46,400 bases of DNA, taken from assembly GCA_018714845.1 (NCBI GenBank), contig DVMR01000030.1, positions 1-46,400 of the forward strand. Direction: 5' to 3'. The notes beneath the pieces were generated by a model that was not told the DNA's origin, searched no databases, and worked only from the letters and a program-made list of their open reading frames with translations. The translations under genes and the position numbers were made by a program. This DNA is from Candidatus Ventrousia excrementavium (GTDB lineage Bacteria; Bacillota; Clostridia; Oscillospirales; Butyricicoccaceae). This document shows positions 33,222 to 40,753 of this stretch, in pieces (the stretch's first letter is position 1; every line of letters begins with the position of its first letter).

Positions 33222-34627
33222 AAAAGCGTTTTTCCCGGGCGGCGCTGACTGCGCTGGTCCTGCTGCTGTGCTATGCTGTTGCCGCTGTAGCGCCCTATGC
33301 CATCACAATCGAAGTTGATCCCGACTTTCAAAGAGCTTTTTCCTGTGACAGCTTTTACGGCGACGGCACACTGTCCGGCCCTGACCGCGCCGGTTATATC
33401 CCTGAGCCGCAGGATGCCTTTGCCCTGCGGCTGGCTCTCATCGAAACAGCGCAGGATGAGCTGATTTTTTCCAGCTACTCAACTGCCGAGGGCGAAACGA
33501 CCGACCTTTTCTGGGGCGCGCTTTTATGCGCAGCTGACCGCGGCGTTTCGGTGCGCATCATTCTTGATGGCCTGTTCAACGGTCTGGGCCGGGGCGAGAC
33601 GGCGCAGGCGCTCGCTGCGCACCCCGAAGTTGAGCTGATTTATTTCAGCCCGCTGAATCTGTTTCGTCCGCACACCATCAACAGCCGTCTGCACGACAAA
33701 TATCTGATTGCTGACCGGCAAATCATGCTGCTGGGCGGGCGCAACATTTCAGACGCTTACTTCGCCCCTGAAAGCTACGAGGGCCCTGTCTCGCATGACA
33801 ACGACGTCCTGGTGTGGAACACGGGCAGCGAGCCGGGCGTCATCGCCGATGTGGCCGCGTATTTCGAAAGCGCCTGTGAGCACGAGCTGAGTAGCCCAGC
33901 AGTCGGCGCGGTGAACAGCCGCCAAACTGAGCGTGCCCGGGCGCGGGCCGACGAGCTGCGCCAGAAATATCAGGCCTATGGTGCAGCGCAGCCCTTTTCA
34001 GATGCGCAGCTCGAAGAGCTGACCGTGCCAACCGATAAGATTACGCTCATCAGCAACCCCTTTACCGGCCTGCCCAAACAACCCCTTGTTCTGTGGCAGC
34101 TTTTGCAGCTGGCCGACAGCGCGCAGCAGCAGGTACTCATCCAGTCCCCCTATACCGTTATCAACCAGGAGACACGCGCCCGGCTGGCCGCGCTTTCACT
34201 GGACAAGGATGTTGTGCTTCTGACCAACTCGCTGGCATCCTCGCCCAACCTTCCCGCCTTTTCGGCCTACCTGTGGAACCGCACGGAGCTGGCCTCTTCC
34301 GGCCTGCGCATCTACGAATATCAGAGCAGTGATTCCATCCACGGCAAAAGCGTGCTCATCGACGACCGGCTGTCTGCCGTCGGCTCGTGGAATCTGGATG
34401 AGCGCAGCGTTGACATTGACACTGAGGTCATGCTGGTCATTGACAGCGCGCCTTTCCAGCAGCTGCTGCGCGCACGGCAGGACGAGATTATGGCGCAGTC
34501 TCTAATTGTCGGGCCGGACGGCCAGTATCTTCCCGGCGGCGTTGAACCGCTGCCCGTGTCCACGGGCAAAAAGATCCTGTTTTACAGCTTTTCAGTCTTT
34601 TCTCACCTGTTTGGGTTCCTGATTTGA
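33218..34627 (+). CDS. Phospholipase D-like protein (cardiolipin synthase superfamily)
   Basis: A 469-residue protein with an N-terminal membrane anchor or uncleaved signal (about 8-30), so the catalytic part is likely outside. Two HKD motifs are complete: H159/K161/D166 (LHDKYLIADRQ) and H375/K377/D382 (IHGKSVLIDD), with GGRN and GSWN after them. It therefore should be an active phosphatidyltransferase or phospholipase. The distance between motifs and the single N-terminal helix are closer to secreted PLD proteins than to Bacillus cardiolipin synthase, which has two helices. ATGA overlap with ruvX implies co-transcription, though no functional link is known. Confidence 0.88.
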   Translation: MKKRFSRAALTALVLLLCYAVAAVAPYAITIEVDPDFQRAFSCDSFYGDGTLSGPDRAGYIPEPQDAFALRLALIETAQDELIFSSYSTAEGETTDLFWGALLCAADRGVSVRIILDGLFNGLGRGETAQALAAHPEVELIYFSPLNLFRPHTINSRLHDKYLIADRQIMLLGGRNISDAYFAPESYEGPVSHDNDVLVWNTGSEPGVIADVAAYFESACEHELSSPAVGAVNSRQTERARARADELRQKYQAYGAAQPFSDAQLEELTVPTDKITLISNPFTGLPKQPLVLWQLLQLADSAQQQVLIQSPYTVINQETRARLAALSLDKDVVLLTNSLASSPNLPAFSAYLWNRTELASSGLRIYEYQSSDSIHGKSVLIDDRLSAVGSWNLDERSVDIDTEVMLVIDSAPFQQLLRARQDEIMAQSLIVGPDGQYLPGGVEPLPVSTGKKILFYSFSVFSHLFGFLI

Positions 34628-34632
34628 CAGAA

Positions 34633-34670
34633 AAACAGCGCGGCCGATATGCCGCGCTGTTTGATTTTTT
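34633..34670. terminator. Bidirectional terminator between PLD and DUF4430 genes
   Basis: AAACAGCGCGGC and GCCGCGCTGTTT form a 12-bp stem with a 6-base loop. T-runs follow on both strands, serving the convergent genes. Confidence 0.9.
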
Positions 34671-35437
34671 TACTCTTTTTGTCCGGCAAAGGCATCGGCT
34701 CCGCCAACGTCTTCTCCCAGGTCGCAGGTATAAACCCACTCAATGACGTCGCCGTCCTGAGCGGCATATTTCGAGCAGCCGTAATTGGGAAACACCCCGT
34801 TGACCCGGTACATCCACCCGGACAGCGGACCGCAGTCCAGCTCGTACAGGTTACCGATGCCTTCAATATAAGATGACTGATAGATTGGCGTGCTGCTGTA
34901 TTCCATGTGCACGTTGTTGTCGCGCGTCGCGCGGGACAGCAGGTCAAAGACGCTCTCACCCTCAGACAGCGTCAGCTCGGTCTCTGCCAAGATGACGCCG
35001 TCGGCCGGAATAATCCCGGCTGCCGCGTCGCTGAGGCTGTCCATATTGTCAAGGACCGTATCACAGCGGATGGAAATGGTCACGCTCGGCTCGTCTGATG
35101 CCGGCGGCTCGGCCGGTTTTTCCGGTTCTGACGGCGTCGAAGGCTCGGCCGGAGGGTCCTGCACTGTATCCGGCGCCTGCGTCTCATCCTGAACCGGCGG
35201 CTTATCCTGTCCCGACGGCTCTGAATCCCCGGCAGGCTCAGTCTCTTCAGGCGGCGCGCTCTCCGATATGTCGGGCTGCGGCTCTGTGGTGGCCGGCGTG
35301 TCCGCCGCATCATCAGGCGCAGGGTCCGTCTGCCCCTGCACGCCGTCGTCTGCGGGAAGAGGCTCATCCTGCGCTGAGCAGGCGCACAGCGTCAGCAGGC
35401 AGAGCGTCAGGGCAAAAAAACGCTTGAATTTTTTCAC
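34670..35437 (-). CDS. DUF4430-domain lipoprotein
   Basis: A 255-residue lipoprotein (signal KKFKRFFALTLCLLTLCAC; GTG start with AGGAGA upstream). A spacer of about 110 residues rich in Pro, Glu, Asp, Thr and Ser (about 22-130) probably holds the last domain away from the membrane. The C-terminal DUF4430 domain (about 135-250; YELDCGPLSGWMYRVNGVFPNYG) is the module that forms the beta domain of vitamin B12 carriers. It starts 12 bases after the alpha/alpha-barrel gene stop, so the two act together. Inference: surface capture of B12 or another ligand, or adhesion. Confidence 0.85.
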   Translation of the reverse strand: MKKFKRFFALTLCLLTLCACSAQDEPLPADDGVQGQTDPAPDDAADTPATTEPQPDISESAPPEETEPAGDSEPSGQDKPPVQDETQAPDTVQDPPAEPSTPSEPEKPAEPPASDEPSVTISIRCDTVLDNMDSLSDAAAGIIPADGVILAETELTLSEGESVFDLLSRATRDNNVHMEYSSTPIYQSSYIEGIGNLYELDCGPLSGWMYRVNGVFPNYGCSKYAAQDGDVIEWVYTCDLGEDVGGADAFAGQKE

Positions 35438-35449
35438 AGTCAGGTCTCC

Positions 35450-36451
35450 TTACATGCCAAGTACAAGATGCACCACCGTGCGGGCAATGCGTGCCAGCGT
35501 CTGTCCGTCGGGCAGCGCCGGCTGAACGATGTCATACAGCCCGGGCTGGCCGCTGCGCGCACGCTCGACCGCCGCCAGCGCATAAAAGGCCTGTTCTGTC
35601 GCAAGCAGGTCGCTGTCCCCGCCCGGAATGTGGGCAAAGCTGCCGTCAGACAGGCGATAGCTGAGCAAATTGTCCAAAAGCCCAACGCCATTTTTGACAA
35701 AGCGCGGGTCATCCAGCGGCACCCCCAGCTCGCAGAGGGCGACGATGACCTGCGCGGCGCTTTCGCAGTTGTCACTGCTCCAGCCCTCGAACCCGCCGTC
35801 TTCGTTCTGCATCTGTGACAGGCGGTCAAGCGCGCGCTCGATCACAGCGTCGACCTCTGCATCGCCGCGATAGCGAGCCAGGGCCTGCAAAACCATGGCC
35901 GTCACATCAGGGTCTGGGCGCTCACCGGCCAGGGCAAAACCGCCGCCCGGCAGTTCGCCCTGCAGGATGCAGTCGACATACTGCTCCCGCACGCCGGGCA
36001 GGTCGTAGCTTCCGCAGTCAAGGGTGAGCAGCGCATAAGCCGCGCCGTTGACGCCCTGAAAAGTCACCCGCTCAACGTCGCCGAGCGGCGCCAGCAGGTC
36101 AAAGCCCGCAAAATTGCGCGGGTCCTGCCCCAACGCTGTCAGCGCGATGTCGACGCGCGAATATTCCGTGTATTTGCGGCTGTGCAGAACGCCCTCGCTC
36201 TGGCGGACCGCTTCCTCCAGCCGGCTTAGATAGCCTTCCAGGTACCCGTCGGGCAGCGCGCCGCCCCAGCGGGCCAGGCCAAACACCGTCCACTCCCCGC
36301 CCGGCGTGCCGTAGCCCGGCTGCGGCGCCATGCGCACAAGCGCCTGCGCCGTCGGGGTACACAGGTCCTCTTCATCGCCGAGCGCCGCAGCGCACGACGT
36401 GACCGTCAAAACCGCCAGCAGCAGGCACAGAGCTTTGCGAATTGCTCTCAT
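35450..36451 (-). CDS. Secreted alpha/alpha-barrel protein (squalene cyclase/prenyltransferase-repeat type)
   Basis: A 333-residue secreted protein with a signal peptide (about 1-22; a Cys at 20 or so makes a lipoprotein possible). It has repeated helical hairpins of the prenyltransferase/squalene-oxidase class, best seen as QNEDGGFEGW near residue 216 and the repeated G-G-F/S-A patterns GGGFAL and DGSFAH. It lacks the DxDD acid motif of terpene cyclases, so catalysis is unlikely. The same fold forms the alpha domain of transcobalamin and intrinsic factor. AGGAGA precedes the ATG. Confidence 0.82.
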   Translation of the reverse strand: MRAIRKALCLLLAVLTVTSCAAALGDEEDLCTPTAQALVRMAPQPGYGTPGGEWTVFGLARWGGALPDGYLEGYLSRLEEAVRQSEGVLHSRKYTEYSRVDIALTALGQDPRNFAGFDLLAPLGDVERVTFQGVNGAAYALLTLDCGSYDLPGVREQYVDCILQGELPGGGFALAGERPDPDVTAMVLQALARYRGDAEVDAVIERALDRLSQMQNEDGGFEGWSSDNCESAAQVIVALCELGVPLDDPRFVKNGVGLLDNLLSYRLSDGSFAHIPGGDSDLLATEQAFYALAAVERARSGQPGLYDIVQPALPDGQTLARIARTVVHLVLGM

Positions 36452-36478
36452 GTGATACTCTCCTTTTTGTACTCGGCG

Positions 36479-36892
36479 TTACGGCTCCTGCAGCTCAGCC
36501 TGAAAGCCGCTTTCCCGGTCTCCGGACAGCACGACCGTATAGCTTTGCCCGTATTCGGCATTGATCGCCACCTGGTTGGTCGTCCCGATTTCCGATGTAT
36601 CGTTTTCCCCATACGGCGAAAAGTCAATGGAAAACTGTGAAAGATCTGCATCTTCACCCAGAAAAGACCGGGTGAAGCTGACGGACAGGTCGGTGTCTTC
36701 TGTCAGCTCGACGCCATCCAGGTCGGCCATGCCGCCCATGCCATAGTATTCACCGTCAAGATAGCAGGAATAAAAAATCTGCCAGACGCCGTCGCTTTCG
36801 CACACCACTCTGACGGTAAAGGCGTCCTCTGACGTGGTCTCCGCGCTGCACGCCGCCAGACAAAGGGTCAGCAGCACCGCAGCTGCAAGCAC
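36479..36892 (-). CDS. Putative lipoprotein at the head of the DUF4430 operon
   Basis: About 137-141 residues. A lipobox (TLCLAAC) is followed by a beta-rich acidic domain of about 115 residues that I do not recognise. The GTG at 36892 gives a signal peptide without positive charges and is 20 bases from the Shine-Dalgarno. GGAGG at 36913-36917 is instead eight bases before an in-frame ATC at 36904-36902, which would give MRKTVLAAAVLLTLCLAAC, a textbook signal. Either a non-standard start or a sequence error is likely. It sits 27 bases before the alpha/alpha-barrel gene, behind a good promoter. Confidence 0.75.
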   Translation of the reverse strand: MLAAAVLLTLCLAACSAETTSEDAFTVRVVCESDGVWQIFYSCYLDGEYYGMGGMADLDGVELTEDTDLSVSFTRSFLGEDADLSQFSIDFSPYGENDTSEIGTTNQVAINAEYGQSYTVVLSGDRESGFQAELQEP

Positions 36893-36939
36893 TGTTTTTC
36901 TGATATCCGGGCCCTCCCCCGCGCTGAACTGTGCTTTTC

Positions 36940-36968
36940 AGTATACTGCTTTTGTTTGTCACCGTCAA
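36940..36968 (-). promoter_or_regulatory. Promoter for the lipoprotein / alpha-barrel / DUF4430 operon
   Basis: On the minus strand: TTGACG (36963-36968), a 17-base spacer and TATACT (36940-36945). Confidence 0.78.
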
Positions 36969-36989
36969 GGGCGCGTCAGAGAGGCGCAC

Positions 36990-37018
36990 TGGCATTTTGG
37001 TGCGCAGTATGATATACT
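36990..37018 (+). promoter_or_regulatory. Promoter for the zinc-ribbon membrane protein
   Basis: TGGCAT (36990-36995), a 17-base spacer and TATACT (37013-37018), divergent from the promoter at 36940-36968. The -35 is weak. Confidence 0.5.
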
Positions 37019-37053
37019 TTTTACAGACCTGACAACCTGCAAGGGGGCTGCTT

Positions 37054-38193
37054 ATGAAACGATGCTGCGCTTTTTTATGCGTGCTTGCCGCACTGGCACT
37101 CTGCTTTTCGGGCGCTGCGGCCGGGTACAGCATGACAGCCGGGTACGAGGTGCCCGAGCTTTACCTCAGCCTGAATCTTCCGCTTGACTGGGCTGTTCTG
37201 ACCCGCGATGCCGAGGCGGGCAATCCCGCGCTTTTTCTGTACGACGACGATCCGGAATACATGCGGGATGTATTTGATGCCAACAATATTTACCTGGACG
37301 CTTTTAATTTTGAATCCCTGCTTGAGCTGACCATTCTCATGACCCCCAATGAGGATATTTTCGACCTTTCCCTGTGGGACGAGGACTTTGTCAATGAGGC
37401 AGCGGACTATTTTGCCGAAAACCCCGTGTGGGCGGGCAGCAACGACGTTCAGTGCTTCCGCATTGACGACTATTACCAGTCCGGAGCACGCTTTCTGACC
37501 TATAACCGTCTGGAAACACAGGACGACGTGCAGCTGCGCTGCATGCAGATGACTACCGTTTACAACGGTCAGGCCATTCATCTGATTCTGACTGACTACA
37601 GCGGCGCGCTCAGCTTTGATTCCGGGTCACTCGGGGCAGTCATGTTCGATATTGTAAGCACTCTGAGTTTTACCGATGTCCTGGCCGCCCCGGACGATGT
37701 CACCGAGGACGCTTTGGGTCCGGCCGAAATCCCGTATGACCACGTTGACGACGCCCTTCTTGTTGCGTTCAATGTGGCCACCGGACTGCTGCCGGTTATC
37801 ATTGCTTTGATCATCATCGTCATTGCCCGGTCCAGAACCCGCCGCCGCGGTCCAACGGGCCACACTCCCATGCGGCAGACTGCCGGCGCTCCACCGCAGC
37901 CGCCTGCCGCCTCGTCCCCCAAGACTTCTCATCCCTCAGCCTCCGCACAGCAGGCTTCACCACCTGCCATTCCGGCGCCGCGAAAGCCGCAAAAAGCTGC
38001 TGTCGCGACCGGACGGCCCGTTCAGCCGGCGCCCGACCGCCGGCCAAAGCACAACTGTGCTGAGCAGGACCGGGCATATTCCCCCAAACGCAGGCCCTCT
38101 CGCCGTGATGAGACCGTTTTCTGCATTGACTGCGGCAGAAAAGTATCAATTAAAGACGGCCGCTGTCCCCACTGCGGCGCGCGCGTTGTATAA
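37054..38193 (+). CDS. Membrane protein with secreted N-terminal domain and cytosolic zinc ribbon
   Basis: A 379-residue protein of unrecognised family. It has a signal peptide (about 1-23), an extracytoplasmic domain of about 210 residues rich in acidic and aromatic residues, a membrane helix (about 238-258), a basic stop-transfer stretch, a Pro/Ala/Ser-rich linker (about 265-350) and a C-terminal zinc ribbon with CIDCG and CPHCG. The zinc ribbon therefore lies in the cytosol. The GGGGG before the ATG is a fair ribosome site. Layout suggests an envelope sensor or scaffold, but no partner is evident; it is monocistronic between divergent and downstream promoters. Confidence 0.78.
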   Translation: MKRCCAFLCVLAALALCFSGAAAGYSMTAGYEVPELYLSLNLPLDWAVLTRDAEAGNPALFLYDDDPEYMRDVFDANNIYLDAFNFESLLELTILMTPNEDIFDLSLWDEDFVNEAADYFAENPVWAGSNDVQCFRIDDYYQSGARFLTYNRLETQDDVQLRCMQMTTVYNGQAIHLILTDYSGALSFDSGSLGAVMFDIVSTLSFTDVLAAPDDVTEDALGPAEIPYDHVDDALLVAFNVATGLLPVIIALIIIVIARSRTRRRGPTGHTPMRQTAGAPPQPPAASSPKTSHPSASAQQASPPAIPAPRKPQKAAVATGRPVQPAPDRRPKHNCAEQDRAYSPKRRPSRRDETVFCIDCGRKVSIKDGRCPHCGARVV

Positions 38194-38215
38194 AGCTTCG
38201 GTCAGTCAATCATTT

Positions 38216-38257
38216 TTGACTTATGTACTGGTCAAACGCCGCCTGATGTGGTACACT
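38216..38257 (+). promoter_or_regulatory. Promoter of the DUF4438 gene with an overlapping inverted repeat
   Basis: TGGTCA (38229-38234), a 17-base spacer and TACACT (38252-38257), with TGG before the -10. The inverted repeat TTGAC-N10-GTCAA (38216-38220 and 38231-38235) overlaps the -35 and is a candidate operator. Confidence 0.5.
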
Positions 38258-38303
38258 AGGGTCATCCCTGCGGGGGCATCAAATAAAAACGGAGGAGATT
38301 ATC

Positions 38304-39158
38304 ATGCTCAGAATCAACAAAGAGGCTCTGCCCATTGTGCTGGTGCAGGGCGAAGTGCGGCATTCACGTTCGAGCCAGACCTTCCGCCTGAGCGCCGACG
38401 GCGAACCGTTCATTCTGCCTGCCACCGGAGGCATTACTTATAACGCCAAAATCGGCGATCCCTGCTGCGGCTGGGCGGCCGACCACTTAGAGCCCGGCGT
38501 CACCACCCGCAACAGCGACGACGCCTACAACGCCGCCTATTCTTCCCTGTCGTGCATCGGCAACGTCGCCATCGTCCGCTCCGGCGATGCCAAGGGAGCG
38601 CGCGGCTTTGTCACCGGCAAGCACGGCGGCTGCGAGCATCTCCTTTGCTATTTTGACGACGAGACCATGGACAAAATGACCATTGGCGACAAAATCGACG
38701 TCCGCTCGTGCGGCCAGGGCATGAAGCTTCTGGACTACCCTGACATTCATCTGCGCAGCATGAGTCCCGAGCTTCTGGAAAAAATGAACATTGAAGAGGA
38801 CGGCAAAAAGCTGCGCGTCGGTGTCGCCAAAATTGTTCCTGCCGCCATCATGGGCTCGGGTCTGGGCGCTGCCACTTCGCAGTTCGGCGACTATGACATC
38901 ACTCTGCATGACCGCAAGATGACGGAAAAGTACGGCCTGCAGGAGCTGCGTTTCGGCGATATCGTCGCGCTGATGGACGCTGATACCCGTTACGGCCGCA
39001 CCTACCGCACCGGTTCAGTCACCATCGGCGTTGTCGTACACAGCGACTGCATTCTGGCCGGCCACGGCCCCGGCGTCACCACGCTCATGACCTGCAAGAC
39101 CCGTCTCATCGAGCCGGTCATTGACCCCAAGGCCAATCTTGCCGACATGTTCCTGTAA
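38304..39158 (+). CDS. DUF4438-family protein
   Basis: A 284-residue soluble protein that matches the DUF4438 family, whose biochemical role is unknown. The sequence is rich in Gly and in short beta-like stretches; features include DPCCGWAADHLEPGV near residue 50, a GKHGGCEHLL loop, and a C-terminal GHGPGVTTLMT segment. No membrane helix or signal peptide is seen. GGAGGAG precedes the ATG. It is monocistronic, with its own promoter and a strong terminator, next to a cyclase operon. Repeated Gly/His/Cys sites hint at metal or small-ligand binding, but that is only a guess. Confidence 0.82.
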   Translation: MLRINKEALPIVLVQGEVRHSRSSQTFRLSADGEPFILPATGGITYNAKIGDPCCGWAADHLEPGVTTRNSDDAYNAAYSSLSCIGNVAIVRSGDAKGARGFVTGKHGGCEHLLCYFDDETMDKMTIGDKIDVRSCGQGMKLLDYPDIHLRSMSPELLEKMNIEEDGKKLRVGVAKIVPAAIMGSGLGAATSQFGDYDITLHDRKMTEKYGLQELRFGDIVALMDADTRYGRTYRTGSVTIGVVVHSDCILAGHGPGVTTLMTCKTRLIEPVIDPKANLADMFL

Positions 39159-39169
39159 AATACAAACTG

Positions 39170-39208
39170 CTGCCGCGGCGGGAAGTCTTTCCCGCCGCAG
39201 CGTTTTTT
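39170..39208 (+). terminator. Terminator of the DUF4438 gene
   Basis: GCGGCGGGAA and TTCCCGCCGC form a 10-bp stem with a 4-base loop (39175-39198), followed after AGCG by six T. Confidence 0.85.
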
Positions 39209-39227
39209 CAGACCGAGGAGGGCCGCT

Positions 39228-39860
39228 GTGACTGTTCTGGACCTGACACACCCCATTACCCCTGACATGCCGGTTTACCCGGGCGACCCACAGCCGCGGC
39301 TGACAACGCTGGCATCCATGCCCGGCGACGGCTTTCGCCAGCTGGAGCTTACGCTGACGACCCACACCGGCATCCATGTAGACGCCCCGGCGCATCTGCT
39401 GGAGCACGGCGCCACGCTCGACCGCTATGCGCCCGGCGATTTTGCCGGGCTGGGCATCGTCCTCGACGCCCGGAAGGATGAGGCAGCGCTTTTGCAGGCT
39501 CTTGACACTCCCCCGGCGCAGCGCGCGGCGTTTGTGCTCTTCCGCACCGGACACGGCGCTTTGTGGGGCCGGCCGGAATACCTGACCGGCTGGCCGGTCA
39601 TTTCCGAAGCGGTTCTTGCGCGTCTGGCTGCGCGGCACGTCAAGGGGGTCGGTGTGGATTGCCTGTCCGTCGACCCGCCTGCATGCACAGATATGCGCCT
39701 GCACTGCTTGCTGCTGTCCGCCGGTGTGCTCATTTACGAAAACCTGGCGCTGCCCGACGCGTTGCCCGGCCACGGATTTCTGTTTGTCGGCGCTCCCCTC
39801 TCCCTGTCGGCCGCTGACGGCGCGCCCGTTCGCGCCCTGGCCCTGTGTGACCCGGCATGA
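39228..39860 (+). CDS. Cyclase-family metal hydrolase (KynB-like)
   Basis: A 210-residue protein of the cyclase/arylformamidase-like family. The metal-binding signature HTGIHVDAPAH is at about 43-53, and the N-terminus LDLTHPITPDMPVYPGDP is typical. KynB members hydrolyse N-formylkynurenine; others open cyclic amides or isatin. No tryptophan-degradation genes are nearby, so the substrate is open. GTG start with GAGGAGGG upstream. It overlaps the NusG-II gene by four bases (ATGA) and is the first gene of a three-gene run. Confidence 0.9.
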   Translation: MTVLDLTHPITPDMPVYPGDPQPRLTTLASMPGDGFRQLELTLTTHTGIHVDAPAHLLEHGATLDRYAPGDFAGLGIVLDARKDEAALLQALDTPPAQRAAFVLFRTGHGALWGRPEYLTGWPVISEAVLARLAARHVKGVGVDCLSVDPPACTDMRLHCLLLSAGVLIYENLALPDALPGHGFLFVGAPLSLSAADGAPVRALALCDPA

Positions 39861-40222
39861 AGCGGGGAGACATCATCGTGTGCGCCGCTGTCCTGCTGCT
39901 TGCGGCCGGCATTTTCGCACTCGGCCTGACGCGAGCGGATGGCGACCAGCTTGTCGCTGTGGTACGGCAGGACGGGACCGAGGTGGCCCGCATCGTCCTG
40001 ACTGGGCTGCGCGAACCGGTCACCGTCACTGTTGACGGAGAATATCAGAACGTCATTGTCGCAGACAGCAGCGGCGCGCGGGTACAGAGTGCCACCTGTC
40101 CGCGCCAGACCTGTGTGCACACCGGCCTTTTGACCCGTGCGGGCCAGACCGCCGTTTGCCTTGAAAACAAAATGACCCTGACGCTTGAAGGCGCGGACGC
40201 GCCCGACGTGGTGATACGATGA
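39857..40222 (+). CDS. NusG domain II-containing membrane-anchored protein
   Basis: A 121-residue protein with an N-terminal membrane helix (about 6-24) and a NusG-II beta domain outside (about 30-115; ATCPRQTCVHTGLL with two Cys). Such proteins are often encoded beside Gx-type transporters and flavin or quinone genes in Firmicutes, but are functionally uncharacterised. The two Cys could form a disulfide or hold a cofactor. Overlaps both neighbours by four bases, so translation is tightly coupled. Confidence 0.87.
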   Translation: MKRGDIIVCAAVLLLAAGIFALGLTRADGDQLVAVVRQDGTEVARIVLTGLREPVTVTVDGEYQNVIVADSSGARVQSATCPRQTCVHTGLLTRAGQTAVCLENKMTLTLEGADAPDVVIR

Positions 40223-40716
40223 GCCGGGGCGTCTATAAAATTGCACTGTGCGCCGTGCTGACAGCGGCGGCGCTGGTGCTGTCGCTTGTCGAAAGCGCGC
40301 TGCCCCTGCAGGCTGTGGTGCCTCTGCCGGGCGTCAAGCTGGGGCTGAGCAATGTCGTTGCCCTGTTCGCCGTGTACCGGCTGGGTGCGCGGCCGGCGCT
40401 GTCCATCTCACTGTGCCGGGTGGTGCTGCTCTTTTTGCTGTCAGGCAGCGTGACCTCTCTTCTCATGTCCCTGTGCGGTGCGCTGCTGTCCCTGGGCGGG
40501 ATGCTGGCGGCACGCCGTCTGGCCGGGCGGTCGCTGTCTGTGCTGGGTGTGTCGGTCGTCGGCGCCGCCTGCCACGGTGCGGGCCAGATTCTGTGCGCCA
40601 TGTTCCTGACCGGCGGGACACTGGTGTTTTATTACCTGCCGACATTGCTGCTGTCCGCCGTCCCCTGCGGCCTGTTGACCGGCGTATGCGCTTCCGGACT
40701 GCTGAAGAAGCTGTAA
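40219..40716 (+). CDS. Gx transporter family protein (heptaprenyl diphosphate synthase component I-like)
   Basis: A 165-residue membrane protein with about five to six helices, resembling the substrate-binding (S) components of ECF vitamin transporters. The VPLPGVKLGLSNVVALFAVY stretch near residues 34-53 is the family signature. The older name links it to polyprenyl synthesis, but its membrane layout fits transport of a small hydrophobic or vitamin-like molecule. It starts within the NusG-II stop and is followed at once by a terminator, so the operon is cyclase, NusG-II, Gx. Confidence 0.87.
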   Translation: MSRGVYKIALCAVLTAAALVLSLVESALPLQAVVPLPGVKLGLSNVVALFAVYRLGARPALSISLCRVVLLFLLSGSVTSLLMSLCGALLSLGGMLAARRLAGRSLSVLGVSVVGAACHGAGQILCAMFLTGGTLVFYYLPTLLLSAVPCGLLTGVCASGLLKKL

Positions 40717-40722
40717 TAATGA

Positions 40723-40751
40723 AAAAGCAGAGGCCTTTGGCCTCTGCTTTT
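40723..40751. terminator. Bidirectional terminator between Gx and GH3 genes
   Basis: AAAAGCAGAGGCC and GGCCTCTGCTTTT form a 13-bp stem with a 3-base loop, serving convergent genes; the GH3 stop is at 40754. Confidence 0.92.
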
Positions 40752-40753
40752 GC

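Noticed and set aside
35450-36451. Terpene or hopanoid cyclase
   Set aside because: The repeat fold fits, but the DxDD-type acid motif is missing and the protein has a secretion signal, so catalysis on squalene is unlikely.
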